Shown here piece after piece: positions 34,749 through 44,045 of a DNA stretch of 64,000 bases; the first letter of the stretch is position 1; the number at the start of each line of letters is the position of its first letter. The DNA comes from Algoriphagus sp. PAP.12 (GTDB lineage: Bacteria > Bacteroidota > Bacteroidia > Cytophagales > Cyclobacteriaceae): positions 1-64,000 of the forward strand of contig NZ_JAPPSQ010000016.1 in NCBI RefSeq assembly GCF_026652115.1. Reading direction: 5' to 3'. The position numbers were made by a program, and so were the translations under genes. Under the pieces are notes generated by a model. The model ran no database searches, had not been told where the DNA came from, and saw nothing but the letters and a program-made list of their open reading frames with translations.

Positions 34749-36035
34749 TTAAAACCTCATCTGTGCCCCTGGAATCGGACCATGAGAAAAAGCCGCAATG
34801 GTCGCCACAACCAAAATCACTAAGAAGGCTATCAATCCAACCTTCGAAGGTGAATACATAGACAGTGGACTATCTTCAGGTTTATTTTTTAACCTTGACA
34901 TCAAATAAACAATAACTATGAAATTCAAGAGGTAGAGATATTGCTCTATTCTACCAATGCTAATAAATGCACCCGTTATTAAAATAGAATAACACATATA
35001 GGCCAGAAACAAAGTCAAACCTATCTGCTTCAAAAAGGGACCATCTCCGATCAAGCCTTTATTCAATTTTTTATAGCTACCAAAAGAGATCATTTGCATC
35101 AGAACCCAAATAATAAAAGCCAGGATCAGGGTGAAACTCGCCCAATAAGATGGATTGGAAAGTCCAAAATTTTCAAAAGTTGGAAGAAGATCTCTTTCCA
35201 CGAATGACTGATGAAAGACTATCAGAGGAATGATTCCAACTAATCCGATCAAGGACCACTTTAATCGCGGATTGAATTGGTTCTGTTCGGAAGCTTCTGT
35301 TTTACCTGAATTCTTAAAACCAGTCAAGGTTCCATAGGCCATTCCCAAACCTCCAAAGAATCCCAAACTATACTCCATGACATTCCAAAAGTTGAAGTGG
35401 ATCTTCGATAGAAAACCCATCACTTGAAGGAAATCTCCAAAAGCAAATCCCAACCCTCCACCAATAGCTGAAAACAAAGCAGTTCTCAAGGCACCTGCGT
35501 GATGGTTTCGTACCATATAATAAAGCATGGCTATCCCTGCTCCTGCACAAACTCCCCAGGCCTCAGATCTTGGAGGTGTCATCAAGATTCCCAATTGCTC
35601 TATTATGAAAAAATAAAAAATCAAGGCTCCTGCTGTCATTTCAACAACCAGTTGAGGCCAGGCTATTTTCTTTCCAGAACTTCCTTCTTCAAGGCCTAAT
35701 CCGAACAAGCCTCCTCCCAGCAATCCATACAAACCACCAATCACTCCCAACATCAAAAGGCCATAGGTTGCATTTAGCCAATCCTCAGATCGACCATATC
35801 CAACGACTACTCCATAGCTCATCATACCCCCCATACCCCAACCGATCGCTCCCATCAAAGAAGCTTTCACCCCGACTATCATCCATTTGGGATTTCCTAT
35901 ACTGAAAATCAATAATAAACAGGCTATCCCTCCAGCCCAAGCAGCTCCCTGCTCATGACCGAATTGACCTCGAATGGCCCAGGTAGTACCTAAGGTTAGG
36001 GCCGTCAGTAAGATGATGATTTTGTTTTTGCTCAT
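34749..36035 (-). CDS. Polytopic membrane protein of unknown function in the carbohydrate locus
   Basis: The 428-residue protein has about 12 hydrophobic segments, many rich in glycine (GWGMGGMMSYGVVVGYG, YGLLGGGLFGLGLEEG), and charged motifs RGQFGHEQGAAW near residue 22-33 and NHHAGALRTALFSAIGGGLGF in the middle. I do not recognise a characterised transporter family. Conserved polar residues within the first segments (Arg, His, Glu) look like substrate or ion sites. It lies between susC and a XylR-like regulator, so a transport or surface sensing role in sugar use is the simplest guess. Confidence 0.65.
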   Translation of the reverse strand: MSKNKIIILLTALTLGTTWAIRGQFGHEQGAAWAGGIACLLLIFSIGNPKWMIVGVKASLMGAIGWGMGGMMSYGVVVGYGRSEDWLNATYGLLMLGVIGGLYGLLGGGLFGLGLEEGSSGKKIAWPQLVVEMTAGALIFYFFIIEQLGILMTPPRSEAWGVCAGAGIAMLYYMVRNHHAGALRTALFSAIGGGLGFAFGDFLQVMGFLSKIHFNFWNVMEYSLGFFGGLGMAYGTLTGFKNSGKTEASEQNQFNPRLKWSLIGLVGIIPLIVFHQSFVERDLLPTFENFGLSNPSYWASFTLILAFIIWVLMQMISFGSYKKLNKGLIGDGPFLKQIGLTLFLAYMCYSILITGAFISIGRIEQYLYLLNFIVIVYLMSRLKNKPEDSPLSMYSPSKVGLIAFLVILVVATIAAFSHGPIPGAQMRF

Positions 36036-36098
36036 TTCCTACTATACCCTAAGGGATATAAATAGGACTATTTGGGGAACTAAAACTTAAATATACCC

Positions 36099-37268
36099 TT
36101 AGCCAATAAGAGAACTATTGCCGAATTTCTTCCTGTACTCACCGGGAGCATAGCCTGTCATTTGTTTGAATTGTCTGGCTAGATTTTTACTATCCTGAAA
36201 CCCCAGGTCCACGGCTATTTCAAAAACACTCTGATCCGTATCCAAAAGTTTCTGGGCGAGCTTTTCCATTCTCACCTTTGTAATGTACTTGTAAACCGGC
36301 TGTCCCGTTATTTGCAAAAACCGCTTTTCCAAAGCTCTTCTAGAAAGTGGAACTTCCTTTACAACCTGATCCACCACCAGGTTTCTATCAATATTTTTAT
36401 GAATATACGTTAATGCTTCAGCCACATATGCATCGGCAGATGCAAACATATCTGTTGAAGATCTTGTGATCACTTTGACCGGACCAACAACAATATCCCT
36501 ATTATCCTTTTTCCCTGTCCGAATCATCTCATCCAATACCTGAGCAGATTCAAAGCCTGCTCGCTCGATATCCAAATCAATGCTCGATAATCTAGGGTCA
36601 GAAAGTTCACAAAGCGTCACATCATTATCAACTCCCAAAATTGCCACATCCTGAGGTACTCTGATTTTGTTGTGAATGCAAGCTTCTACAATATGGACTC
36701 CTTGATTGTCATCGCAGGCCATCAAAGCTACCGGCTTTGGCAGGTTTCGAAGCCACTTACTCAGAGATTTACTTTTATAATACCAGATATCGGTTGATCT
36801 GGATTTCTTGTGTTCAAAATAATTCACTTCATATCCGGCCTTGCGAATAGTATCTTCAAATCCTTCGGCCCGTTCCCTTGACCATACGATATTATTGAAG
36901 CCATAAAAAGCAAAATTGTAGTATCCCTTGTTTAAAAAATACTCGGCACCAAGTACACCTGTTTCCCAATAGGATCCCGTGATATTAGGGATTTTAGAAA
37001 ACCGTTCTTTGAAATCCTGTGCAATTACTGGTAACTCTCCTTCAAAGAACTCCTCCTCCATTTCGTTGTAAAGTTGCCCGATGATTCCGTCTGCTTTCCA
37101 TTCTTTAGCCCATTTCAGAATACCCTTCACACCCATCATTTCACGATAATACAAAGGCATCCGGCAAAATGTCCATTGCCCATTTTTACTGGAATAGGCA
37201 CTGATTCCTTTCAAAAGGGACTTGCTATACTCTTCCGCAAAATCTAACAGTAATATTACCCGATGCAT
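36099..37268 (-). CDS. XylR-like transcription factor: LacI-type sensor plus AraC-type HTH
   Basis: A 389-residue regulator. Residues about 1-270 form a periplasmic-binding-protein-like sugar sensor (GVDNDVTLCELSDPRLSSID is the usual LacI/XylR segment), and about 280-385 two AraC-type helix-turn-helices (FEIAVDLGFQDSKNLARQFK, then TGYAPGEYRKKF). E. coli XylR has this layout and activates on binding sugar. It likely controls the nearby MFS porter, deacetylase operon and/or susCD. Its start lies 4 bp after the MFS gene ends (37268/37273), so the porter and its regulator are co-transcribed. Confidence 0.9.
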   Translation of the reverse strand: MHRVILLLDFAEEYSKSLLKGISAYSSKNGQWTFCRMPLYYREMMGVKGILKWAKEWKADGIIGQLYNEMEEEFFEGELPVIAQDFKERFSKIPNITGSYWETGVLGAEYFLNKGYYNFAFYGFNNIVWSRERAEGFEDTIRKAGYEVNYFEHKKSRSTDIWYYKSKSLSKWLRNLPKPVALMACDDNQGVHIVEACIHNKIRVPQDVAILGVDNDVTLCELSDPRLSSIDLDIERAGFESAQVLDEMIRTGKKDNRDIVVGPVKVITRSSTDMFASADAYVAEALTYIHKNIDRNLVVDQVVKEVPLSRRALEKRFLQITGQPVYKYITKVRMEKLAQKLLDTDQSVFEIAVDLGFQDSKNLARQFKQMTGYAPGEYRKKFGNSSLIG

Positions 37269-37272
37269 CTGA

Positions 37273-38550
37273 TTAGCTAAATAATTCTTTGAATGATTTA
37301 ACTCTTGAATTACTGACCAAAGGCTTTGCCCAAATCCCTATGAATAGAATGTATCCAAGAGGGATGAATAAGAAAAACATGGCTGTTTGCAAACCAACTA
37401 TATCTGCCAAAGCTCCGATAATTAAAGGCACAATAGCTCCGCCTATGATTCCTGAACATAGTAATCCTGCGAATGTACCATGTGCAAAATCTACTGAATT
37501 CAGAGCCAAAGAGATCAAAATAGACCACATCACTGAAAGACAAAATCCTGAAAATGCAAAAGCAATCAAAACCAGATTCCCTTGTCCCAATAAGCCTGTC
37601 AACAATGAAATAATGCCACCAATTGTAAATAGGACCAGCACTAATTTACTATCCATGAATTTCAACAAAACCAGACCAAGCAAACAGCCTAAAGTCAAAA
37701 GCCCCCAGAAATAGGAAATGACTTGTGCCCCTCCCGTGCTTGGGTCTACTCCATGATAATCTTGTAAAAATTGGCTTACCCAATTGGCTATCCCCTGCTC
37801 AGTTCCCACATAAGAAAATATACCTAAGAAATACAACCAGACCATTCTTTTGCTCAAAAGGCTTTTCAGTGTTTTGCCCAATTCAACTTTCTCATCTTCC
37901 TTTAATTCCACCTTTGGAAAGTTGGTCAAACCAATCAGTATCAGCATCACGCATGCAAGTAATGCAAAAACAAAATATACAGACACCCATTTCATATCCT
38001 GAGGAACCCATTGCTCAAGTATTTGAATCCAAGAAGGAGCTCCTGCTGTAAATAAGGATTGATCCATATAGCTATAAAGCATCGGGCTTAGGAAAGAAGC
38101 TGCTCCAAATGCCAGTTGCCCCAAAACTGAATTGAATGCGAAATGCTCTTCTCCTCCAGTAACCCGCAAAAGAGGATTAATGACTACCTGAAGCATGGCC
38201 ATTCCCATTCCAATGATGAACAAGGAACTCAATGCCGATCCAAAACGAGGATTGAATCCAAATAACAAAGCGCCAATTGCCGCCAAGCTAAACGCCAATA
38301 AAAGAACTGGCTTTTCTCTCCATCTCTCAACCAATAAGCCGGATGGTAAAGACATCACTCCATAAGCTACAAAAAATGCAAAGGGTAAAAACCCCGCCAG
38401 ACCATAACTTAGGGAGAAACTTTCAATGATTCCCGGAATGATTGGGCCAAGGATATTGGACATCAGGGAAATGACAAAAAAGATCAAGAAAATCAGTAAA
38501 AGGATTTTGGTTTGCTTCTTCCTGTCAAAATCTAAATTAGGTCCGGGCAT
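37273..38550 (-). CDS. MFS sugar transporter (FucP-like)
   Basis: A major facilitator protein of about 425 residues with 12 predicted membrane helices; ILGPIIPGI in helix 1 and LPSGLLVERWREKPVLL between helices 2 and 3 fit the FHS/fucose permease-like group that imports monosaccharides with protons. I chose the ATG at 38550 (MPGPNLDF) because the 31 residues before it in the open frame do not look conserved. It is divergent from the deacetylase operon, with which it shares about 170 bp of regulatory DNA. Confidence 0.88.
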   Translation of the reverse strand: MPGPNLDFDRKKQTKILLLIFLIFFVISLMSNILGPIIPGIIESFSLSYGLAGFLPFAFFVAYGVMSLPSGLLVERWREKPVLLLAFSLAAIGALLFGFNPRFGSALSSLFIIGMGMAMLQVVINPLLRVTGGEEHFAFNSVLGQLAFGAASFLSPMLYSYMDQSLFTAGAPSWIQILEQWVPQDMKWVSVYFVFALLACVMLILIGLTNFPKVELKEDEKVELGKTLKSLLSKRMVWLYFLGIFSYVGTEQGIANWVSQFLQDYHGVDPSTGGAQVISYFWGLLTLGCLLGLVLLKFMDSKLVLVLFTIGGIISLLTGLLGQGNLVLIAFAFSGFCLSVMWSILISLALNSVDFAHGTFAGLLCSGIIGGAIVPLIIGALADIVGLQTAMFFLFIPLGYILFIGIWAKPLVSNSRVKSFKELFS

Positions 38551-38718
38551 ATTAATTTTTAAAATTATATTCTCAATTCTATAAAAAAGACTACTAAAAA
38601 CTAAATTATTAACAGATTCTTCATGAAATAGAAATAAAAACAATCTGTTAGTCCATTTCCAAAATAGGAAGGTAACATCAGTAAATCAAACCAGTGGTAA
38701 CATCCCACCTTAAATCAT

Positions 38719-39780
38719 ATGCATTCTTTCAAAAAGCCACTTTTTCTCCTGCTTTTTTGCTCCTATGTCTGCAGTAATTCTTTCTCCCAAAGTCTTACTT
38801 ATGCAGAAAAGTTAGGTTACCCAAAAGGCAAAAAGGTTGTCATCTTTCATGTAGATGATGCCGGGATGTCTTTCGAATCAAATGAAGGAACTTTTCAAGC
38901 GATGCATGATGGGGTGGCTAGTTCTTGCAGTGTCATGATGCCTTGCCCTTGGGCTGGAACCTTCTTGAGATTGAGCAAAGACACACCGGGAATGGATATC
39001 GGCCTGCACTTGACTTTGACCTCAGAATGGAAAACCTATCGATGGGAGCCATTGGCTGGAAGAACTGTAGTACCGGGACTGTTGGACCCTGAGGGCTCTA
39101 TGTGGCCTAGTGTGGAAGAAGTAGTCGCTCATGCTAGTCCAGAAGAGGTGTATTTGGAAATAAAGGCTCAGGTAGATCGCGCGTTACAGAATGGAATTCA
39201 ACCCACACATCTAGATTCTCATATGGGGACTCTTTTTGCCACTCCTGAATTTCTGCAGGCTTATTTAAAAGTGGGGGTTGAATACGGCATCCCGATCATG
39301 TTCCCTGGTGGCAACAATAAGTTGATTACTGAAGCATTTCAAGAAGACATCATCAAACAACTCAAAAAAGCGGGTAAATACTCGGAAGGGATGGAACTAC
39401 CTGAACCGGATATTCTTCAAGAAGCCGGCCCAATGGGTGAAAAAATCTGGAGTCTGGGACTTCCTGTATTGGATGATTTACATAAAAACAGTGGTGATTG
39501 GAGACCTGAAAAAAGCTCATTTACACAAGAAGAATTAACTCAGCATAAAATCAAGATGTTCCAAGAAACCTTGGACAAAATGGAGCCTGGACTGGCGATG
39601 ATCATCGTCCATTGCAGTGAAAATACAGAGAATTTTCAACGGTTTTCCGGATCAGGCAGGTCTAGACAAGCTGACTTGGAAGCCATGGTATCTCCTGAGC
39701 TGAAAGCCTATATCGAAAAAGAGGGCATTATTCTGACTACCTGGAGAGAAGTAATGGAAAGAAGAAAAAATCTAAACTAA
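38719..39780 (+). CDS. Secreted YdjC/ChbG-family carbohydrate deacetylase
   Basis: The 353-residue protein has a signal peptide (residues 1-24, ending SFS/Q) and a YdjC (ChbG/HpnK) domain. Metal and catalytic motifs are seen: HVDDAGMS (44-51), DIGLHLTL and THLDSHMGTLF. ChbG removes acetyl groups from chitooligosaccharides and HpnK acts on hopanoid sugars; here export points to a periplasmic or surface acetyl sugar. First gene of a tightly coupled operon: its stop shares one base (TAATG) with the next start. Confidence 0.88.
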   Translation: MHSFKKPLFLLLFCSYVCSNSFSQSLTYAEKLGYPKGKKVVIFHVDDAGMSFESNEGTFQAMHDGVASSCSVMMPCPWAGTFLRLSKDTPGMDIGLHLTLTSEWKTYRWEPLAGRTVVPGLLDPEGSMWPSVEEVVAHASPEEVYLEIKAQVDRALQNGIQPTHLDSHMGTLFATPEFLQAYLKVGVEYGIPIMFPGGNNKLITEAFQEDIIKQLKKAGKYSEGMELPEPDILQEAGPMGEKIWSLGLPVLDDLHKNSGDWRPEKSSFTQEELTQHKIKMFQETLDKMEPGLAMIIVHCSENTENFQRFSGSGRSRQADLEAMVSPELKAYIEKEGIILTTWREVMERRKNLN

Positions 39781-40976
39781 TGAGCCTGAATACATCTTTA
39801 AAAACCGTTCTATCCTTTTTTTTGGGAATATTGATTTTCCCCTCCTTTGTAGCGGCACAAGGAAAACTCGTTCCGAGTTTGGCCAATGAGTCCATTTTCC
39901 CAATCCAGGGAAAGCATACTCATGCCAGTAGCATCGTAGCCCTTCCCAATGGAGATTTACTCACAGTCTGGTTTCATGGATCCGGAGAGAGAAAATCCGA
40001 TGATGTCCTTTTGATGGGAGCCAGAAAAAAGAAAGGACAAGATCAGTGGTCAGAGCCATTTTTGATGGCCGATACTCCTGGCATCCCGGATTGTAACCCA
40101 GTCCTATTCCTTAATAAGAAAAATGAATTATTCCTCGTTTGGATAGCTGTAATGGCCAACGAATGGGAAAACTCCATTCTTCGCCTGAAAAGAAGCAAAT
40201 CATTCAATTCAGAAGGAGCTCCCATCTGGAACTGGCAGGACAATATTTTACTCAAGCCAGGAAAAGAATTTGCCGAAGAAGTAGAAAAGAAATTCAAAGA
40301 CCTTCCTGACTCACACCTGGGCTGGTCTGCTTATGCTCCAGAATATGAAAAATTGATTTTGGAAGCATCCATGGATTCCAAAAAGACAAGTGTCGGCTGG
40401 ATGACCCGAATCAAACCTTTGGTTACTTCAGATAAAATCATTCTTCCGCTCTACTCTGATGGATTCAATTTCTCCATGATGGCGATTTCTGATGACCAAG
40501 GGGAAACTTGGAAACACAGTCTGCCTTTGGTAGGGAAAGGGCCCATTCAACCAGCTTTGATCCAAAAAGAAAATGGAGACATTATCGCCATGCTGAGAGA
40601 TTCTGGCGATTCTCCTACGATGATTCAAGAAAGTATTTCAAAAGATCAGGGACAATCCTGGTCTGCAGCCCAAAAGACAAATTTCCCAAATACGGCCAGC
40701 GTAGAACTTCTGAAATTGAAAGATGGAAGATGGTGGATGGTTGGAAATGACATCCACGATGGAAGGTATCAATTGGCTTTATGGATTTCTTCGGACGAGG
40801 GGAAATCCTGGTCTCAGCCACAATACCTCGAATTGGACCCAAGCAAGCAAGGAGGGTTCTCCTATCCCGCAATTATTCAAGATAACCAAGGCCTCGTTCA
40901 TCTCACCTATTCCAAACACTTAAAAGAAGGTAAAACCATCCAATACCGAATATTGGATCCAAATCAAATCAACTAA
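39780..40976 (+). CDS. Exo-sialidase-like (Asp-box, six-bladed propeller) secreted protein
   Basis: The 398-residue protein has a signal peptide (to FVAA/Q, about residue 26) and three clear Asp boxes: SDDQGETW, SKDQGQSW and SSDEGKSW, the mark of sialidase-like beta-propellers. Catalytic residues of true sialidases (Arg triad, Tyr/Glu, Asp) cannot be assigned with confidence; several arginines (about RDSGDSPTM, TRIKPLV) are candidates. It may remove sialic acid or another terminal sugar. It is coupled at both ends by TAATG overlaps. Confidence 0.75.
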   Translation: MSLNTSLKTVLSFFLGILIFPSFVAAQGKLVPSLANESIFPIQGKHTHASSIVALPNGDLLTVWFHGSGERKSDDVLLMGARKKKGQDQWSEPFLMADTPGIPDCNPVLFLNKKNELFLVWIAVMANEWENSILRLKRSKSFNSEGAPIWNWQDNILLKPGKEFAEEVEKKFKDLPDSHLGWSAYAPEYEKLILEASMDSKKTSVGWMTRIKPLVTSDKIILPLYSDGFNFSMMAISDDQGETWKHSLPLVGKGPIQPALIQKENGDIIAMLRDSGDSPTMIQESISKDQGQSWSAAQKTNFPNTASVELLKLKDGRWWMVGNDIHDGRYQLALWISSDEGKSWSQPQYLELDPSKQGGFSYPAIIQDNQGLVHLTYSKHLKEGKTIQYRILDPNQIN

Positions 40977-43189
40977 TGACGAAATCAAATTTTTATGGAT
41001 TGACCTTGCTCTTAGCAGTATGGGTTCAGTCCACAGTATTGGGCCAATCTGGCAGCGGAGGCACCTATTACGACACACCTTTTATTCAAGAATACGCGAT
41101 TATCAATACCAAAGCACTTTCAGGACTTTCTCAGCAAAGCCTGGCAAGCAACCGCTCCAGTTATGTACAGGTTTTGGAAAACAATCAACTATTACACCCG
41201 GCAGGAGCTCAATTTCAGGTTTGGGGTACATTAGCTAGCGACCAAACCTATTTGCCAATGGCTGCAAAAAAAGTTCAGGCAATTGATAGCTATCAAGGTG
41301 AAATAGTTTACTTGGATGACAAATCAGTTTTCGCCAATGCTTGGGCAGGAACTCTCTTCTTAAAACATCAACTTCCTACAGCCCACATTTTCGAAGGAGG
41401 AAGGAATTTTGACTTTTTGATCTCTGATGGAAAGCAGCTTCAATACATTTCTCCTGATAGCGAGGAAGTGGTTAAACTTTCGGCACCTCAAGAGATTTTG
41501 GCAATTCAGTATGATCCTATTCAAGAGAAATTCTGGGTATTGAGTCCTTCAAAGCTTTTCCAATTTGACCAAAGAGGGAAGAAACTAATTGAAGTAGCGA
41601 GTGGAAAAAACTTAACTTCAATAGCATTCTATTCTCCCAAAAATCAATTGGTTATCGGTTCTGATTCAGGCTATTTCACTTTTGACATTGCTTCGAAAAC
41701 CCAATCGCCACTGATCACTAAAATCCCCTGGACAGATATCAATGTCGTGGATACTAAAGACAATCAAATCTGGTTTGGAACTTCAAAAGGTGCATTTGCT
41801 TTGAATCCAGATGGTGAAATCAGCTATTACTTTTTGGAAAGATGGCTACCAGGAGAGGATGTCCTCGATATTTCATTCGGCAAAGACGAGGTATTTCTTT
41901 TGACCGATAAGGGCCTATCCACCATTGTCCAAAAGGAAATGACTTTGGCAGAAAAAGCAGAATACTTTGACGAATACACTCAGAAATATCACCTGAGAAA
42001 CGGCTTCAATTCCACGTTGAATTTAAACACTCCGGGTAAAATCGAAACGGGAAGACTGGACGATTCAGACAATGATGGACTTTGGACTTCTATGTATTTG
42101 GCTTCGCAGGGATTTAAATATGCGGTTACCAAAGACCCTGAAACTCTGGTTCAAATCAAACAGTCGTTGATGGCTATGGATCGTTTGTTCACAGTGAATC
42201 CGGTGGAAGGTTTTCCTTCCAGGTCTTTTGAAAGATCAGGATATATCGAAAAGCTATCCGATCCTGAAAGATGGCAACATGCAACAGATCCTGAATGGGA
42301 TTGGAAATCGACGACCAGTAGTGATGAGGTAATAGGGCATGTTTTTGTTTATGCTGTTTTGGCTGAGTTGGTCGAAGATGATTGGGTAAAAAACAAATCA
42401 ATTGAATTGATTGATACTTTGATGACTCATATCGTGGACAATGACATGTACCTGATAGATTTTGACGGAAAGCCAACACTTTGGGGAAAATGGAATCCAG
42501 ACTATGTCAATAACTTCCCAATTCAAGTTGGTGACAGGAAGCTTAATTCCTCCAACATCGTCAGCATGCTTCAGACAGCGTATCATTTTACCGGTAAGGA
42601 GAAATTTAAAGAGAAAGCTTTCGAGCTAATGGATGAATATGGGTATTTGGAAAACCTGATGCGTCCAATGGAGATAATAGGTCAAGCCGGAGACGGAAGT
42701 GATTCCTACAGCCAAATGCTTTCTGAAGCCTGGAATCACTCTGATGATGAAATGTATTTTGTTGGCTATTGGGGCCTATATAGGTACGCCTTCAATGAGG
42801 AGCTAAAAGCGAAATTCAAACAATCCATCGTCGATCACTGGCAAGCAGAAAGACCAGAGAAAGATGGTCTATGGGACATCATGACGGCATTGGTACAGCC
42901 TGAAAAATTTGATCTTGAGGAATCCATCTGGTTTTTACAAAAGCATCCAATTGATCTTATAAATTGGAATATTCAAAATAGCCATAGGAAAGATCTTCAA
43001 ATGCTGGAGCCAAATTTCAGAAGACAAACTACCTCTCAGGTTTTGCCTCCATCAGAAATAAGAGTGGCACGACACAATGCCAATAGATTTGGTCTAGACA
43101 GCAATGGAAATGGTCGATCAATGTATAGTCCTGGCGATATTTGGCTCCTTCCTTATTGGATGGGACGCTATTTGGAAGTCATTCAATAA
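40976..43189 (+). CDS. Unrecognised secreted protein: beta-propeller plus alpha-toroid, CAZyme-like
   Basis: A 737-residue protein with a signal peptide (to VLG/Q, about 23). Residues about 30-320 hold short WD/regulator-propeller-like repeats (IQYDPIQEKFWVLSPSKLFQF, NQIWFGTSKGAFALN). Residues about 330-737 are helical and look like an (alpha/alpha)6 barrel, with GRLDDSDNDGLWTSMYLASQG, EWDWKSTTSSDEVIGH, and a conserved ending SMYSPGDIWLLPYWMGRYL. Asp/Glu-rich loops there resemble active sites of toroid glycosidases and lyases. I know no named family for it. Third gene of the deacetylase-sialidase operon, followed by a strong terminator. Confidence 0.65.
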   Translation: MTKSNFYGLTLLLAVWVQSTVLGQSGSGGTYYDTPFIQEYAIINTKALSGLSQQSLASNRSSYVQVLENNQLLHPAGAQFQVWGTLASDQTYLPMAAKKVQAIDSYQGEIVYLDDKSVFANAWAGTLFLKHQLPTAHIFEGGRNFDFLISDGKQLQYISPDSEEVVKLSAPQEILAIQYDPIQEKFWVLSPSKLFQFDQRGKKLIEVASGKNLTSIAFYSPKNQLVIGSDSGYFTFDIASKTQSPLITKIPWTDINVVDTKDNQIWFGTSKGAFALNPDGEISYYFLERWLPGEDVLDISFGKDEVFLLTDKGLSTIVQKEMTLAEKAEYFDEYTQKYHLRNGFNSTLNLNTPGKIETGRLDDSDNDGLWTSMYLASQGFKYAVTKDPETLVQIKQSLMAMDRLFTVNPVEGFPSRSFERSGYIEKLSDPERWQHATDPEWDWKSTTSSDEVIGHVFVYAVLAELVEDDWVKNKSIELIDTLMTHIVDNDMYLIDFDGKPTLWGKWNPDYVNNFPIQVGDRKLNSSNIVSMLQTAYHFTGKEKFKEKAFELMDEYGYLENLMRPMEIIGQAGDGSDSYSQMLSEAWNHSDDEMYFVGYWGLYRYAFNEELKAKFKQSIVDHWQAERPEKDGLWDIMTALVQPEKFDLEESIWFLQKHPIDLINWNIQNSHRKDLQMLEPNFRRQTTSQVLPPSEIRVARHNANRFGLDSNGNGRSMYSPGDIWLLPYWMGRYLEVIQ

Positions 43190-43213
43190 ATAAAAAACAA
43201 ACTCCACTTTTTT

Positions 43214-43247
43214 AAGGCCCAGATTCATAATCTTGAATCTGGGCCTT
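43214..43247 (+). terminator. Terminator after the deacetylase-sialidase-toroid operon
   Basis: A 14-bp perfect stem (43214-43227 with 43234-43247), 6-nt loop, followed by a pyrimidine-rich TTTTCTTCTC tract. It lies 25 bp after the operon's last stop. Confidence 0.9.
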
Positions 43248-43360
43248 TTCTTCTCTTTCCTTAATTAATCGATAACAATTTCATAACGAACTGATTATTA
43301 ATTGGTAATCTGCCCTAGATTTTCGCAAATTGAGGATTTAAATGCGTGATTTACGTACAA

Positions 43361-43406
43361 GGTTGGGTTTATTTTTTCAAAATTTATTGAGCAAAGTAAC
43401 CCAGCC
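43361..43406 (+). promoter_or_regulatory. Leader inverted repeat before the orphan ECF sigma gene
   Basis: GGTTGGGTT (43361-43369) can pair with AACCCAGCC (43398-43406), 8 of 9 bp plus one G-U, with an AT-rich loop. The right arm ends 3 bp before the ATG at 43410, so the structure could hide or expose the start. Role inferred. Confidence 0.35.
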
Positions 43407-43409
43407 CAT

Positions 43410-43937
43410 ATGACAGCACCATCTACACAAACGATTGAAAACTTCAAAAAGGGGGATCAGGAGGCGATTGAGGAAGTTTACTACTTCTACAAGCCTACTG
43501 TAGTGAGGTTCATTTTATCTTTGATCAAAGATGCTGAGGAAGCAGAAGTAATTTTTCATAATGTTTTCCTAAAGATTTTGAGAAAGAAGAAGGACCTAGA
43601 CTCTGAAAAAGGTATTCGCTCTTACATTTTTACGATTTCTAAAAATGAGGTGATTGATTACTTCAACCATCTCAACTCCAACAGGAAAAAGACAGACGAG
43701 TATTACAAAAACAGAATTGAAAGTTCCGTTGATATGAAGTTGGAAGAAGAAGCATTGATGATCCGATTGGAGGAGGCGATCGAGTCCCTTACAGACCAAA
43801 GAAAAAAGGTGGTCCGGCTCTCCTATTTTGAAAACTTATCTTATCAGGAGATAGCCGACCAAATGCTGATATCCAAAAACACTGTCAAGAATCATTTAAT
43901 CAAGGCAAGATTAAGCCTGAGAAACTACTTAACATAG
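43410..43937 (+). CDS. ECF-type sigma-70 factor, orphan (no FecR beside it)
   Basis: The 175-residue protein has region 2 (EVYYFYKPTVVRFILSLI... VFLKILRKK) and region 4 (YFENLSYQEIADQMLISKNTVKNHL, a clear HTH). It belongs to the Bacteroidota ECF sigma set that drives SusCD loci. No anti-sigma gene is adjacent on either side: upstream is a terminator and downstream the convergent GDPD-like gene. It may respond to a distant FecR, to the 65-residue FecR-like protein at 34.4 kb, or to its own leader. Confidence 0.9.
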   Translation: MTAPSTQTIENFKKGDQEAIEEVYYFYKPTVVRFILSLIKDAEEAEVIFHNVFLKILRKKKDLDSEKGIRSYIFTISKNEVIDYFNHLNSNRKKTDEYYKNRIESSVDMKLEEEALMIRLEEAIESLTDQRKKVVRLSYFENLSYQEIADQMLISKNTVKNHLIKARLSLRNYLT

Positions 43938-44045
43938 ATAGATAACATTTTTAAGGACTGGTTGAATGGACCAGCCAAACTATTTTTAGAATTGAATTGG
44001 GTGATATAAGTAATTGGATTTTTTAACCTTCATTTTTTCTTCTTT

